64,000 bases of DNA, taken from assembly GCF_023156195.1 (NCBI RefSeq), contig NZ_JAKUKA010000001.1, positions 1,612,001 through 1,676,000 of the forward strand, given 5' to 3'. The stretch's first letter is position 1; every line of letters starts with the position of its first letter. The DNA comes from Chitinophaga sedimenti (GTDB lineage: Bacteria; Bacteroidota; Bacteroidia; Chitinophagales; Chitinophagaceae). This document shows, in pieces, positions 28,416 through 36,844 of this stretch. The notes beneath the pieces were generated by a model. The model saw nothing but the letters and a program-made list of their open reading frames with translations, was not told the origin of the DNA and made no database searches. The translations under genes and the position numbers were made by a program.

Positions 28416-29261
28416 TTAGAAAATACGACCGAAGAAGGTCTTCATATCTTTCCAGGAAGCCGTATCCGCCGCTGCATTGTAAGCAATGGGGATATTGAAC
28501 TGCTGGCCTTTTTCGGTGGAGCCGGGATTGGTAAAGGCGTGCACAGCACCAGGGTACGCGATGAACTGGTAGTCGGCGCCGATAGAATCCAGGCCTTTCC
28601 TGAAGGCGGCAATCTCTTCCGGCGATACGAATTTATCGTCTGCGCCATGGCATACGAGGATTTTCGCTTTCAGTAGGTCTTTGTTGGCGGGAGCGCCGGC
28701 CAGGTTGCCGTGGAAGCTGACCACACCTTTAAGCGGAGCACCCAGTTTGGCTACGTTCAGTACTACCGCGCCACCGAAGCAATAGCCGATAGCTGCAATG
28801 CGGCTGGTGTCTGTTTGTTTGAATGACTTGATCACGGTCAGCGCCGCCTCAATGCGCGACTTCATCAGCGCTGGATTGGTGTAGAACTTACCGGCTTCGG
28901 CGCCAGCTTCTTTCGGCGTCGGCGCAATCAGTCCATTCCCGTACATGTCTACCGCGATAGCGATATACCCCAGTTCCGCCAGCTGACGCGCGCGGGTTTT
29001 GGGGTACTCGTTGAGCCCCCACCACTCGGGCACCACCAGTACGGCAGGGCGCGGAGTGGTAACGTTTTCGTTGTACACGACGTAGCCGACCAGTGTCGTT
29101 GTGTCGTCTTTGTAAGTCACCGTTTCTTCCTTCAATTTCACTTCTACGGGCGCTGTGGTGGCCGTAGTATCCTCACCGGTTTTGGCAGGCTGGTTGTTGC
29201 AGGCGGAGGCGCCCAACACCACGGCCGCCAGAGCAGTAAAAAGCAGGCGTTGTTTCTTCAT
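28416..29261 (-). CDS. Dienelactone hydrolase family lipoprotein
   Basis: 281 residues, intact. Lipoprotein signal (MKKQRLLFTALAAVVLGASAC, Cys at 21), a Thr/Glu-rich linker to about residue 45, then an alpha/beta-hydrolase fold. The catalytic triad of the family is visible: Cys in GYCFGG, Asp in HGADDKFV and His in GAVHAFTNP. VLVVPEWWGLNEYPKTRARQLA is the usual N-terminal dienelactone-hydrolase signature. Characterised relatives cleave dienelactones, but exported lipoprotein forms like this are uncharacterised carboxyl-ester hydrolases. Monocistronic. Confidence 0.9.
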   Translation of the reverse strand: MKKQRLLFTALAAVVLGASACNNQPAKTGEDTTATTAPVEVKLKEETVTYKDDTTTLVGYVVYNENVTTPRPAVLVVPEWWGLNEYPKTRARQLAELGYIAIAVDMYGNGLIAPTPKEAGAEAGKFYTNPALMKSRIEAALTVIKSFKQTDTSRIAAIGYCFGGAVVLNVAKLGAPLKGVVSFHGNLAGAPANKDLLKAKILVCHGADDKFVSPEEIAAFRKGLDSIGADYQFIAYPGAVHAFTNPGSTEKGQQFNIPIAYNAAADTASWKDMKTFFGRIF

Positions 29262-29321
29262 GAATTTATAGGTTTATCGTTTTTACGTAAAATTCGGTGT
29301 TAGGGTTGGCACATCAGTGTT

Positions 29322-30196
29322 CTACTTCCTTTTTGTGATGGATAAAATCTCGGTCGTGATTGCGCGCTTCATCCGCCGCTCCATTTCTTTATCGTGCCGC
29401 GGAATCAGGAACTGCACTTTAAACCGGCACAGGTCTTTTTTGATCTCCAGCGTTTTTAAGGAAAAGCTGTTCGCCGTAATGTTGCTCGTAAACGGTTGCA
29501 GCGCATCTTTCAGTTGACTTTCCAGCTCTGAGGGAGTGGCGAAAAATTTCAGGTCCATCTCAAACTCGATCGTCATCTTCTTGATATTCTGTTTGCTCTG
29601 GTTAACGATCAGGGTATTAAAGATCATCGTATTGGGTACGATCACGATATCGTCATCATCGTTTTGCAAGACGACATTCACCAGCGTGATGTCCAGTATC
29701 TTTCCTGGAACTCCCCTACCTTGATCTGATCGCCCAGCGACAACTGATCGGAGAACATGATGATCAAACCATTGATGATATTGGTTATATACTCTTTAGA
29801 TAATAAGGCGATGGCCGCCGCAACGATGGTAATGTTGGTGACGGTTACTCCAACACCTACCGCTACCCCTGCCAGTACAAATCCCCCGTTTAACACCGAC
29901 GATACACGCTTTACGCCCAGCAGGAAGTTGTCGCGCTGTATGTTGGTGATATTATGCCTGCGGATGTACCAGGATCGGATAATGATTTGCATGAGGGAAA
30001 TCACAATGTTACCGCCGAGAAAAACATACAGGCCGTGCATGAATCTTTCCACCACACGCAGTCTGTCCGCGAAATACTCCGGATAGTTTATGTTCGTATA
30101 AATCAGCGCGGCAAACATTAATACCTTTGCGATAAAAATAAGGCGCGCCCGCCGCTCCCGGAAAGCGTTTTCATTGGAGGATGGTCCGTTTACCAT
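29322..30196 (-). CDS. MscS family mechanosensitive ion channel (frameshifted)
   Basis: About 291 residues after repair. Three to four membrane segments (near 20-38, 55-80, 98-140); the last is the Gly/Ala-rich pore helix (AGVAVGVGVTVTNITIVAAAIALLSKEYITNIINGL). It is followed by the beta domain (IMFSDQLSLGDQIKVGEF). At about 29706 CCAGGAAAG should be CCAGGGAAAG, giving VGEFQGKILDITLVNVVL. The C-terminal domain ends LSITKRK. Such channels release solutes on hypo-osmotic shock. Confidence 0.88.
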
Positions 30197-30230
30197 AATC
30201 TTTGGTCAACTACATTTAGTTAGATATACA

Positions 30231-30239
30231 GCAAAAATA
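30231..30239 (-). promoter_or_regulatory. -7 box of the MscS gene
   Basis: The minus strand reads TATTTTTGC (TAnnTTTGc), 35 bases before ATG 30196. No -33 TTTG at the expected distance. Confidence 0.4.
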
Positions 30240-30345
30240 GCCATTATAGCGACCATAGCCGCAATTTTCGTGCAGGAAAAAACAATACGCTAAGAAATGC
30301 TGCTTTTTTTTCTTTTAGGAAGATGGAATAACTTTGCCTGTTGAT

Positions 30346-31445
30346 ATGAAAACGAGTGTCCGCCAGATTTTGCTGCATGAAATGAAGTCCCTCTTTGAAC
30401 TGAAGAAAACGGAACGCCTGTGGCATATTCCGGTGCTGGCTTCGCTGTGTGTGGGTATTCCTTTACTCGCGGGGTGGTACTTCGACCGGTTAGATTACGG
30501 CCTGCTGGCCTGTATGGGCGGACTCGTCATCCTTTATCTCAATAACGGCACGCTGGCGGAGCGTATGATTACACTGGTGGCCTGTTCTTTCGGTTTTATG
30601 GCATCTTACGCCATTGGCGTCAGTTTCAGCTTTAACTCCCTGCTGTCGGCTTTATTTATTGGTGTATTCGCTATGGGGGTACACTGGGTAACCAGTTATT
30701 TCCGGCTGCCGCCGCCCAATAGCTTTTTCTTTATCATGCTGGCGGCCATCGGCAGTTGTGCGCCGTTTCACCTGCATACCATCCCTACCCGGGTCGGGCT
30801 GATCGGCATGGGCACCATGTTCGCCTGTACGCTCGCGCTGTTTTACAGCATGTATATCACAAAGAAACTTCCCCCAAAAAGCCCGCACCACAATTACGGA
30901 AAGCACCTTACTCCGATACCGTGAAATCGCTCATCGTCGGGGCCTTCGCCGGCATATCGATACTGGTGCCGCACCTCATGGGGCTCGATAATCCTTATTG
31001 GGTGCCTATCTCGAGCATGGCAGTAATGCAGGGTGTGGACGTCCGCCATGTATGGCAGCGTACTTTTCAGCGGATATTAGGCACTTTCGCGGGCATGGGG
31101 CTCACCTGGCTGTTGCTGTTGCTACACCTGAACTCATTGGGGATCTGCCTGGCCATTCTCGTGCTGCAGTTCCTCGTGGAAATGCTGATCGTTCGCCACT
31201 ACGCGCTCACCGTCTTCTTTATAACACCTATGACGGTATTTCTCGCCGAGGCCGGCAGCGCCATGACGCAGGATCCGCAAATGCTGATAGAGCTGCGTGT
31301 ACTTGACATCGTTATCGGGAGCCTTATCGGCGCTGTGGGTGGCTGGTTTTTGCATCACCGGGAAATTCAGGAGCAAACGAGAAGAAGAATACGGATTACA
31401 CGGTATGTGCTGTTGAATTTACGCGGGAAGATGCGATTGCATTAA
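30346..31445 (+). CDS. FUSC family membrane protein (frameshifted)
   Basis: About 366 residues after repair, from ATG 30346. Two blocks of hydrophobic segments are separated by a short basic loop: block one about residues 30-170, block two about 195-335, with the typical YWVPISSMAVMQGVDVRHVWQRTFQRILGTFAGMGL of the second block. One base, probably a C in the C5 run at 30871, is missing; with it the loop reads KKPAPQLRKAPYSDTVKSLIVGAFAGI. FUSC-type proteins are aromatic-acid or drug efflux-like; no substrate can be given here. Confidence 0.85.
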
Positions 31446-31460
31446 GACCCTATCGAAATA

Positions 31461-31490
31461 AAAAAGGATGGTAGCGATACCATCCTTCTC
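31461..31490. terminator. Terminator between the FUSC gene and tRNA-Arg copy 1
   Basis: An 8-bp perfect stem (31466-31473 with 31478-31485), loop GCGA, A run before and T-rich stretch after, so it can act on both strands. Confidence 0.8.
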
Positions 31491-31495
31491 TTTTG

Positions 31496-31569
31496 TGACT
31501 CTGTCAGGATTCAAACCTGAAACCTTCTGATCCGTAGTCAGATGCTCTATTCAATTGAGCTACAAAGCC
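31496..31569 (-). tRNA. tRNA-Arg (anticodon ACG), copy 1
   Basis: 74 nt on the minus strand. Acceptor GGCTTTG pairs with CAGAGTC, D arm GCTC/GAGC with a 9-base loop, anticodon stem TCTGA/TCAGA with loop CTACGGA (anticodon ACG), T arm TCAGG/CCTGA with loop TTTGAAT, discriminator A. CCA is not encoded. Confidence 0.97.
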
Positions 31570-31592
31570 ATTCGTTATTTGTTTAACGGGAT

Positions 31593-31601
31593 GCAAATGT
31601 A
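31593..31601 (-). promoter_or_regulatory. -7 box of tRNA-Arg copy 1
   Basis: TACATTTGC on the minus strand, 23 bases before the tRNA; a TTTG lies 21 bases further upstream. Confidence 0.7.
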
Positions 31602-31651
31602 CGTTTCTTTACACGTGAATTCCAAATATTTTTATCGATCTCTTCCAAATG

Positions 31652-31682
31652 AAAAAGGATGGCATTACTACCATCCTTTTTC
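31652..31682 (-). terminator. Terminator of tRNA-Arg copy 2
   Basis: A 6-bp stem GGATGG/CCATCC (31657-31662 with 31671-31676), 8-base loop, with an A run at 31652 that is a T run on the minus strand. Related in sequence to the hairpin after copy 1. Confidence 0.65.
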
Positions 31683-31691
31683 TTTTTTCCG

Positions 31692-31765
31692 TGACTCTGT
31701 CAGGATTCAAACCTGAAACCTTCTGATCCGTAGTCAGATGCTCTATTCAATTGAGCTACAAAGCC
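31692..31765 (-). tRNA. tRNA-Arg (anticodon ACG), copy 2
   Basis: Identical over all 74 nt to copy 1, 196 bases away. The flanks on both sides are also clearly related, so this is a tandem duplication of tRNA plus promoter and terminator. Confidence 0.97.
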
Positions 31766-31788
31766 ATTCGTTAATTATTTAACGGAAT

Positions 31789-31797
31789 GCAAATGTA
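31789..31797 (-). promoter_or_regulatory. -7 box of tRNA-Arg copy 2
   Basis: TACATTTGC on the minus strand at the same distance (23 bases) as in copy 1. Confidence 0.7.
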
Positions 31798-31919
31798 CGC
31801 TTCTTTCGCTATGACTTCCAAGTATTTTAAGCAATCATTTATTCAGACTGCTCCATCTTTTTAATAATCAATCACTTAGAATGGATCATGTGGATAAGTC
31901 TGTTCGGCTTAACCATAAA

Positions 31920-31943
31920 AAAGGGCGCCCAAAAGCGCCCTTT
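31920..31943 (-). terminator. Terminator of the Bax-inhibitor-like gene
   Basis: A 9-bp perfect stem (31920-31928 with 31935-31943), 6-base loop, followed on the minus strand by a T run. It is 19 bases beyond the stop. Confidence 0.85.
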
Positions 31944-31962
31944 CCTGTATGAAATAATCTTA

Positions 31963-32715
31963 CTAATCTCTTCTGCCTCCAAACAAACGGAGCAGGTGAA
32001 TGAAGATGTTGATGAAATCAAGATACAAGCTTAAAGCGCCCATTACTGCCAGTTTACGCGTTTCATTAGCAGGTGTGCCTTCGTATTCCACACCTTCGCC
32101 GATGCGTTTGAGTTTCTGTACGTCGTACGCGGTCAGACCGGTAAATACCAGTACAGCGATCACGCTGATTACATAACCCATAGTATCGCTTTTCATGAAC
32201 AGGTTGATGAGCATCGCCACCAGGATGCCGATCAGCGCCATCATCAGCAAACGGCCGAAGCTGGTGAGGTCTTTAGTGGTCGTGTATCCCATTACGGCCA
32301 TTACACCAAACATAGCGGCGGCAGACAGGAAACAACCTATTACAGAGTTGGCGGTATAAGCGAGTAAGATAAAGCTGAAACTGATACCATTAATAGCGGC
32401 ATACACTAGGAACAGGGTCGTAATGGCGGAAGCAGATAAGCGCTGGAAGCCAAAAGACATTAACATCACGAAACCGAGAGGTGCGAACATTACGATCCAG
32501 CCAAGCGGATTCATTTTGCCGGTGATGGTGTTAAACAGGTAAGCCAGTAAGTGCGTGTTGTTTGCGAACAGGATGGCGAATAATGACGAAACACCCAGGG
32601 CGACAAACATCCATGTAAATACATTAGCCATAAAGTTCTTTGCCAGGGAACCTGATCCGGCCGTGGCACTGTTCTGAATGGGATAAGTACGGGATTGCTG
32701 ATTGTAGTTTTCCAT
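31963..32715 (-). CDS. Bax inhibitor-1/YccA family membrane protein
   Basis: 250 residues, intact. A polar N-terminus (MENYNQQSRTYPIQNSATAG) precedes seven membrane segments. Family marks are FMANVFTWMFVALGVSSLFA, FLVYAAINGISFSFILLAY, and near the end FTGLTAYDVQKLKRI and LGALSLYLDFINIFIHLLRL (here GALSLYLDFINIF). Bacterial relatives form pH-sensitive calcium-leak channels or interact with FtsH; the role in Bacteroidota is unknown. Single gene with its own terminator. Confidence 0.93.
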   Translation of the reverse strand: MENYNQQSRTYPIQNSATAGSGSLAKNFMANVFTWMFVALGVSSLFAILFANNTHLLAYLFNTITGKMNPLGWIVMFAPLGFVMLMSFGFQRLSASAITTLFLVYAAINGISFSFILLAYTANSVIGCFLSAAAMFGVMAVMGYTTTKDLTSFGRLLMMALIGILVAMLINLFMKSDTMGYVISVIAVLVFTGLTAYDVQKLKRIGEGVEYEGTPANETRKLAVMGALSLYLDFINIFIHLLRLFGGRRD

Positions 32716-32738
32716 AGTTTTTAAGACTTTGCTATAAT

Positions 32739-32771
32739 GTAAATGTAAGTAAAGATGTGATTGCCAGCAAA
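32739..32771 (-). promoter_or_regulatory. Promoter of the Bax-inhibitor-like gene
   Basis: The minus strand reads TTTG (complement of 32768-32771), 20 bases, TACATTTAC (32739-32747): one base off the -7 consensus. It lies 24 bases before the ATG. Confidence 0.5.
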
Positions 32772-32811
32772 CGCCGCCGCTAATTCAGGTCGTTAAAAAA
32801 GATATAAAAAA

Positions 32812-32835
32812 GCCGGGCAGACGACACTGTCCGGC
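32812..32835 (-). terminator. Second terminator downstream of tRNA-Arg copy 3
   Basis: A 9-bp stem (32812-32820 with 32827-32835, one G-T pair) and 6-base loop; the minus strand continues into six T. Confidence 0.65.
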
Positions 32836-32960
32836 GTATACATGTGATCTGATGTAATTTTACACCATTTCCAATTTCGGTATTTGTGGTGATTTTTTGC
32901 ATGCGGACGTGATTGAAATACAATCATTAACGGCCGCTTAACGGATTCTGCCGGAAAGAA

Positions 32961-32993
32961 AAAGGGACTGATTCATGAAGAACCAGTCCCTTT
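32961..32993 (-). terminator. Terminator of tRNA-Arg copy 3
   Basis: A 10-bp perfect stem (32961-32970 with 32984-32993) and 13-base loop, 3 bases beyond the tRNA. Confidence 0.8.
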
Positions 32994-32996
32994 TTG

Positions 32997-33070
32997 TGAC
33001 CCTGTCAGGATTCAAACCTGAAACCTTCTGATCCGTAGTCAGATGCTCTATTCAATTGAGCTACAAGGCC
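32997..33070 (-). tRNA. tRNA-Arg (anticodon ACG), copy 3
   Basis: 74 nt on the minus strand, same body as copies 1 and 2. The acceptor is GGCCTTG with CAGGGTC: two changes (one on each arm) that keep all seven pairs, counting G-T. Confidence 0.97.
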
Positions 33071-33090
33071 ATTTTTGTGTCGAACGGGAT

Positions 33091-33121
33091 GCAAATGTAT
33101 GTAGATTTTTATTTCTGCAAA
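33091..33121 (-). promoter_or_regulatory. Promoter of tRNA-Arg copy 3
   Basis: The minus strand reads TTTG, 18 bases, TACATTTGC: both boxes match the Bacteroidota consensus. The -7 box is 20 bases before the tRNA. Confidence 0.8.
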
Positions 33122-33195
33122 TCTTTCGGGCAAAATTATTTCGGCTTCTTTTTAAGCGCTACTTTTGATGCTTCATTAAAAAAACGGGTAAACGC

Positions 33196-33669
33196 TTGAA
33201 AATACAGCTCTGGAGCATCGGGAAAGACAACGATGCCTATATCGCGGATGGCATCAAAATTTTTCAGAAAAGGTTGCAACATTACGTGGACTTCGAGATA
33301 AAACTCATTCCCACTGTGAAACAGGCAGCCAGTCTTGCTATTCCTGAACTGAAAAAGCAGGAAGGTAAAATGTTGCTCGATATGTTGCAACCCTCCGACT
33401 ACCTGGTGGCCCTGTACGAGCGTGGCAAAACCATGACCACCCTGCAACTGTCCGACTTTTTACAGCAGCGCGCCAATGCCGGTACCCGTCAGGTGATCAT
33501 CCTCATCGGCGGTGCTTTTGGTCTCGACGAACCGGTGCTCAAACGCGCGCAATTACAATTGTCGCTCTCTGCCCTCACCTTCCCGCACCAACTGGTACGG
33601 CTCATCGTCACAGAACAACTTTATCGTGCTTACTCCGTATTAAGCAACGAAAAATACCACCACGAATAA
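33196..33669 (+). CDS. rlmH: 23S rRNA (pseudouridine1915-N3)-methyltransferase RlmH
   Basis: 157 residues, intact, beginning at TTG 33196 (MKIQLWSIGK), the family's conserved start; no ATG is available there. The SPOUT fold is clear: the middle has YLVALYERGKTMTTLQLSDFL and IILIGGAFGLDEPVL, and the C-terminus has the highly conserved LTFPHQLVRLIVTEQLYRAYSVLSNEKYHH. It methylates pseudouridine 1915 of 23S rRNA in helix 69 with S-adenosylmethionine, on assembled 70S ribosomes. Start upstream of a rhomboid gene. Confidence 0.96.
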   Translation: MKIQLWSIGKDNDAYIADGIKIFQKRLQHYVDFEIKLIPTVKQAASLAIPELKKQEGKMLLDMLQPSDYLVALYERGKTMTTLQLSDFLQQRANAGTRQVIILIGGAFGLDEPVLKRAQLQLSLSALTFPHQLVRLIVTEQLYRAYSVLSNEKYHHE

Positions 33670-33710
33670 TTCTATTTGCGTTACTTTAGCACTAACATCA
33701 GCGATTGTTT

Positions 33711-34343
33711 ATGTCCGTTACTATTTCGATCATCGTTCTGACCTGTCTTGTTTCCATTACCGCTTTCCAGCGCCAGGACCAGCTTTACAAACTGGCAATG
33801 GTGCCGTACGACGTGAAGCATCACAAACAATATTACCGCCTGTTTACGAATGGTCTCGTACACGCAGATTACATGCACCTGCTGTTTAATATGCTGTCGC
33901 TTTATTTTTTTCGTCGGTAGAGGAAGTGTATGAAATGCGTTTCGGCAGCAAATATTATTTCCTGCTGATGTATGTTGGTGCACTGGTGGTATCCAGTTTA
34001 CCCGCGCTTTTGAAGCACGGCGACAACCAGCATTACACCTCGCTGGGTGCGTCTGGTGGTGTAGCGGCGGTGATTTTTTCGGGGATCGTGTTTTTTCCTG
34101 GAGCGGCATTTCTTTCTTTTTATTGATGTTATCCGCTTTCCCGCGGTCATCTTCGGCTGCTTCTATGTTTGGCTTTCTATATACCTCGATCGCCGCGGTG
34201 GCAGCAACATTGCGCACGATGCGCATTATTGGGGCGCTATCTTCGGACTCCTCTTCCCTATTGCGGTAGAGCCGGTGATCGGCCTGGAATTTCTCAATAC
34301 AATTCGTTACGACTTCCCGGGTATCAATAAATATATTGGTTAG
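33711..34343 (+). CDS. Rhomboid family intramembrane serine protease (frameshifted)
   Basis: About 211 residues after repair, six membrane segments. Marks: TNGLVHADYMHLLFNMLSLYFF (the H-x-x-x-N part), then the catalytic Ser in YTSLGASGGVAAVIF, and the catalytic His in AHDAHYWGAIFGLLF. Three single-base losses: T7 to T8 at about 33910 (restores SSVEEVYEMRFG); a C at the CCTGG at about 34099 (restores PWSGI); and one base in the T-rich stretch near 34115 (restores FLFIDVIRFPAVIFG). It cleaves membrane protein substrates. Its stop overlaps that of tilS by 4 bases. Confidence 0.87.
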
Positions 34344-35667
34344 GCGGGTTGCCATTCCAGCCGCAACAGGCGCTGCGTTTGCGGCGTCAGTTTAAAGCGG
34401 TCGTCGATACGCATGCCCACTATCCAGACAATCTTTTTGCCGCATTCCAGCACCCATGCATTTTCCTTTTGCGGGATAGAAAGTTTCTGGTCAATGAAAA
34501 AGCGCGATACCTTTTTCTTTTTCTGCATGCCCAGCGGGTAAAAATAATCACCTTTCTTCCAGCGGCGCAGCAGCAGCGGGAACTTAATGTGTTTTGCATC
34601 CAGGCAGGCGATGGTGGCATCCGTTGGCGGTTTAACGCCCGCCGCATCGAGGTGTTGCAGGGTAATGCGGGCACCTGGCATCAATACGGTTTCCTGTTCT
34701 TCAGCAATGATAAAGTGGGTAGATAAATCCGTTTGCTGCGGCGTAATGATCAGCCATTTCCGGTCGCGGTAAATGCGGTGTGTGGCGGTGGACAGGTATT
34801 TTCCCGGGGCACTGTTCAGCAGCTGCACCACCTGTTCTGCCTGCGCGGCGCTGCAGCCGAATGGTTTCAACAGTTCGTACGTGATGGTCTGCAATGGGCT
34901 TGACTTCTGCAGTTTTAATACCGGGATAAAATATTCTTCTCCCCTTTTCTCCAGCAATTTCTTCCGGTAGATGTCCGGGCTTCCTGGTACAATGTTTCGG
35001 CCTCGCGAAAGCGTTCAATGCTGCCGCCGATATTACGAATAGCTTCCGGATAGGCCTCTTCCAACTTCGGAATCACCTGGTGACGAAAGAAATTACGTGT
35101 GTACTTGTCTGTTAGGTTAGAACTATCTTCCACAAATCCTGTTTTTTTCTCTTGTTCATATTGGTTGATCTGCTCCCGCGTAGCGAAGAGTAACGGCCTG
35201 ATAATATGACCATTTTTAGGCAAAATACCATGAAGCCCGGCGATACCCGTTCCCTTGGAAAGGTTCATCAGCACCGTTTCCACATTGTCGCCCAGGTGAT
35301 GCGCGGTGGCAATGTAATCGAGGCCGAGCTGCATCCTCAGTTCTTCCAGCCAGCGGTAACGCAATTCGCGGGCAGCCACCTGGATCGATCGCTTATACGT
35401 TTGCGCGTACGCCTCCGTATCGAAATGCTGCACATGAAACGGCGCCTGTAAACGTTCAGCCAGCGTCCGTACAAAACCTTCGTCACGTATGGACTCTGCA
35501 CCACGCAGCCCGAAGTTACAATGCGCTACACGGAACCGGAAACCGGCATCATAAAATAATTGCGCCATCACCGCGGAGTCACGGCCACCGCTAACAGCCA
35601 GTAATACCTGCTGGCCGTTGCTGAATAAATTTTCCCGGAGGATATAATCACGGAATGCTTCTTGCAT
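34340..35667 (-). CDS. tilS: tRNA(Ile)-lysidine synthetase TilS (frameshifted)
   Basis: About 442 residues after repair. The PP-loop motif SGGRDS stands in LLAVSGGRDSAVMAQL; then VAHCNFGLRGAES, ATAHHLGDNVETVLMNLSKGTG and GLHGILP, all typical of TilS, and a C-terminal domain with FPLLLRRWKKGDYFYPLGM and KKKKVSRFFID. The break near 34985 has ACCAGGAAGCCCGG: adding one G after CCAGG or one C restores DIYRKKLLEKRGEEYF. TilS converts C34 of tRNA-Ile(CAU) to lysidine so that it reads AUA; essential in most bacteria. Confidence 0.94.
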
Positions 35668-35682
35668 AGCTGAGCGTTAAGA

Positions 35683-35994
35683 TTAGTAGGCCAGGTCTTC
35701 GTAGGCCGACTGCAGTTCATTATAAGCGTGACGTTCGCCCGCGGCTTTGGCAATGGCCATCCCTTTTTCATAAATGGCCAGCGCCTGATCAGGTACGCCG
35801 GCACGTTCGAGCAACTTGCCGAGGTGGTAATAAGAACCGGTGTAGCCGGGCTCCTTATCCAGCAGTTCTTCAAATTCGCGGCGGGCCTGCCCATCGTCGG
35901 CGATTTTGATGTATTCCAGCGCCAGCGCGTGTTTCAGGAAGCTGTCGCCTGGCTCCTGCCGCAGCAAATCGGTTAATTGTTCTATTCTGCTCAT
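35683..35994 (-). CDS. Small tetratricopeptide-repeat protein
   Basis: 103 residues, intact, from ATG 35994 (MSRIEQLTDLLRQEPGDSFLKHALALEYIK). About three TPR helical hairpins (FLKHALALEYIKIADDGQARREFEELLDKEP, then YTGSYYHLGKLLERAGVPDQALAIYEKGM). No signal peptide, so cytoplasmic; probably a protein-interaction adaptor. It ends 16 bases before the tilS start on the same strand and could be co-transcribed with it. Confidence 0.85.
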   Translation of the reverse strand: MSRIEQLTDLLRQEPGDSFLKHALALEYIKIADDGQARREFEELLDKEPGYTGSYYHLGKLLERAGVPDQALAIYEKGMAIAKAAGERHAYNELQSAYEDLAY

Positions 35995-36021
35995 ATGCCT
36001 GTGATGAATGCTGAAAATCGA

Positions 36022-36029
36022 TATATTTG
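36022..36029 (+). promoter_or_regulatory. -7 box before etfB
   Basis: TATATTTG matches TAnnTTTG, 40 bases before ATG 36070. No -33 TTTG found. Confidence 0.45.
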
Positions 36030-36069
36030 TAAATACCGCATTTACCAAAACAAAACTAAGTTAAAGGTT

Positions 36070-36808
36070 ATGAAGATTTTAGTATGTATTAGTAAAACCC
36101 CGGACACTACCGCAAAAATAGCTTTCACCGACAACAACACGAAATTCAGTGAAGCTGGCGTACAGTTCATCATCAATCCCTACGATGAATGGTATGCGCT
36201 GGTGCGTGCCCGGAACTGAAAGAAGCAACGGGCGGTACAGTTCACCTGATCACAGTTGGCGGCGCAGACACCGAGCCTATTATCCGTAAGGCGCTGGCGC
36301 TTGGCGGCGATGAGGCCTTCAGGGTAAACGCGGATAGCCATGACAGTTATTTTATTGCTGCGCAGATCGCAGACCACGCTAAGAAAGAAAATTATGACCT
36401 GATCCTTACCGGTAAAGAAACCATTGACTACAATGGCTCCAGCATCGGCGGTATGGTAGCCGAACTGCTCGATCTTCCCTATGTATCGATTGCGGCAAAA
36501 CTGGATGTAAACGGCGGTACCGCTACCCTGAACCGCGAGATCGAAGGCGGCGAGGAAGTAGTGGAAGTAACATTGCCTGTGGTGGTAAGCGCACAAAAAG
36601 GTATGGCCGAAGCCCGTATTCCTAATATGAAAGGTATTATGGCGGCCCGCACCAAGCCGCTGAAAGTACTGGAACCCGCTGCGGCCGACACCCTCACCGC
36701 GGTAGTAGGCTTTGAGCTCCCCCTGCAAAAGCCGGTGTAAAACTGATCAGCCCCGACAACCCGGAGGAGCTGGTAAAACTGCTGCATGAGCAGGCCAAAG
36801 TACTCTAG
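36070..36808 (+). CDS. etfB: Electron transfer flavoprotein beta subunit (frameshifted)
   Basis: About 246 residues after repair: MKILVCISKTPDTTAKIAF, then INPYDEWYALVRA. At about 36209 GCCCGGAACTG should be GCCCTGGAACTG (CCTGG), giving ALELKEATGGTV. Further marks: LILTGKETIDYNGSSIGGMVAELL (AMP-binding part) and PNMKGIMAARTKPL. A C is missing in the C5 run at about 36720; with it the C-terminus is PAKAGVKLISPDNPEELVKLL. With EtfA it passes electrons from acyl-CoA dehydrogenases and similar enzymes to the quinone pool. etfA follows after 36 bases. Confidence 0.93.
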
Positions 36809-36844
36809 GTTCCACGTTATCTCTCATCAGAAAAAGAAATTAGC

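Noticed and set aside
31496-33070. Integration site of a mobile element at the tRNA-Arg genes
   Set aside because: No integrase, no partial tRNA copy acting as an attachment-site repeat, and the genes between are ordinary. The tRNA copies are complete.
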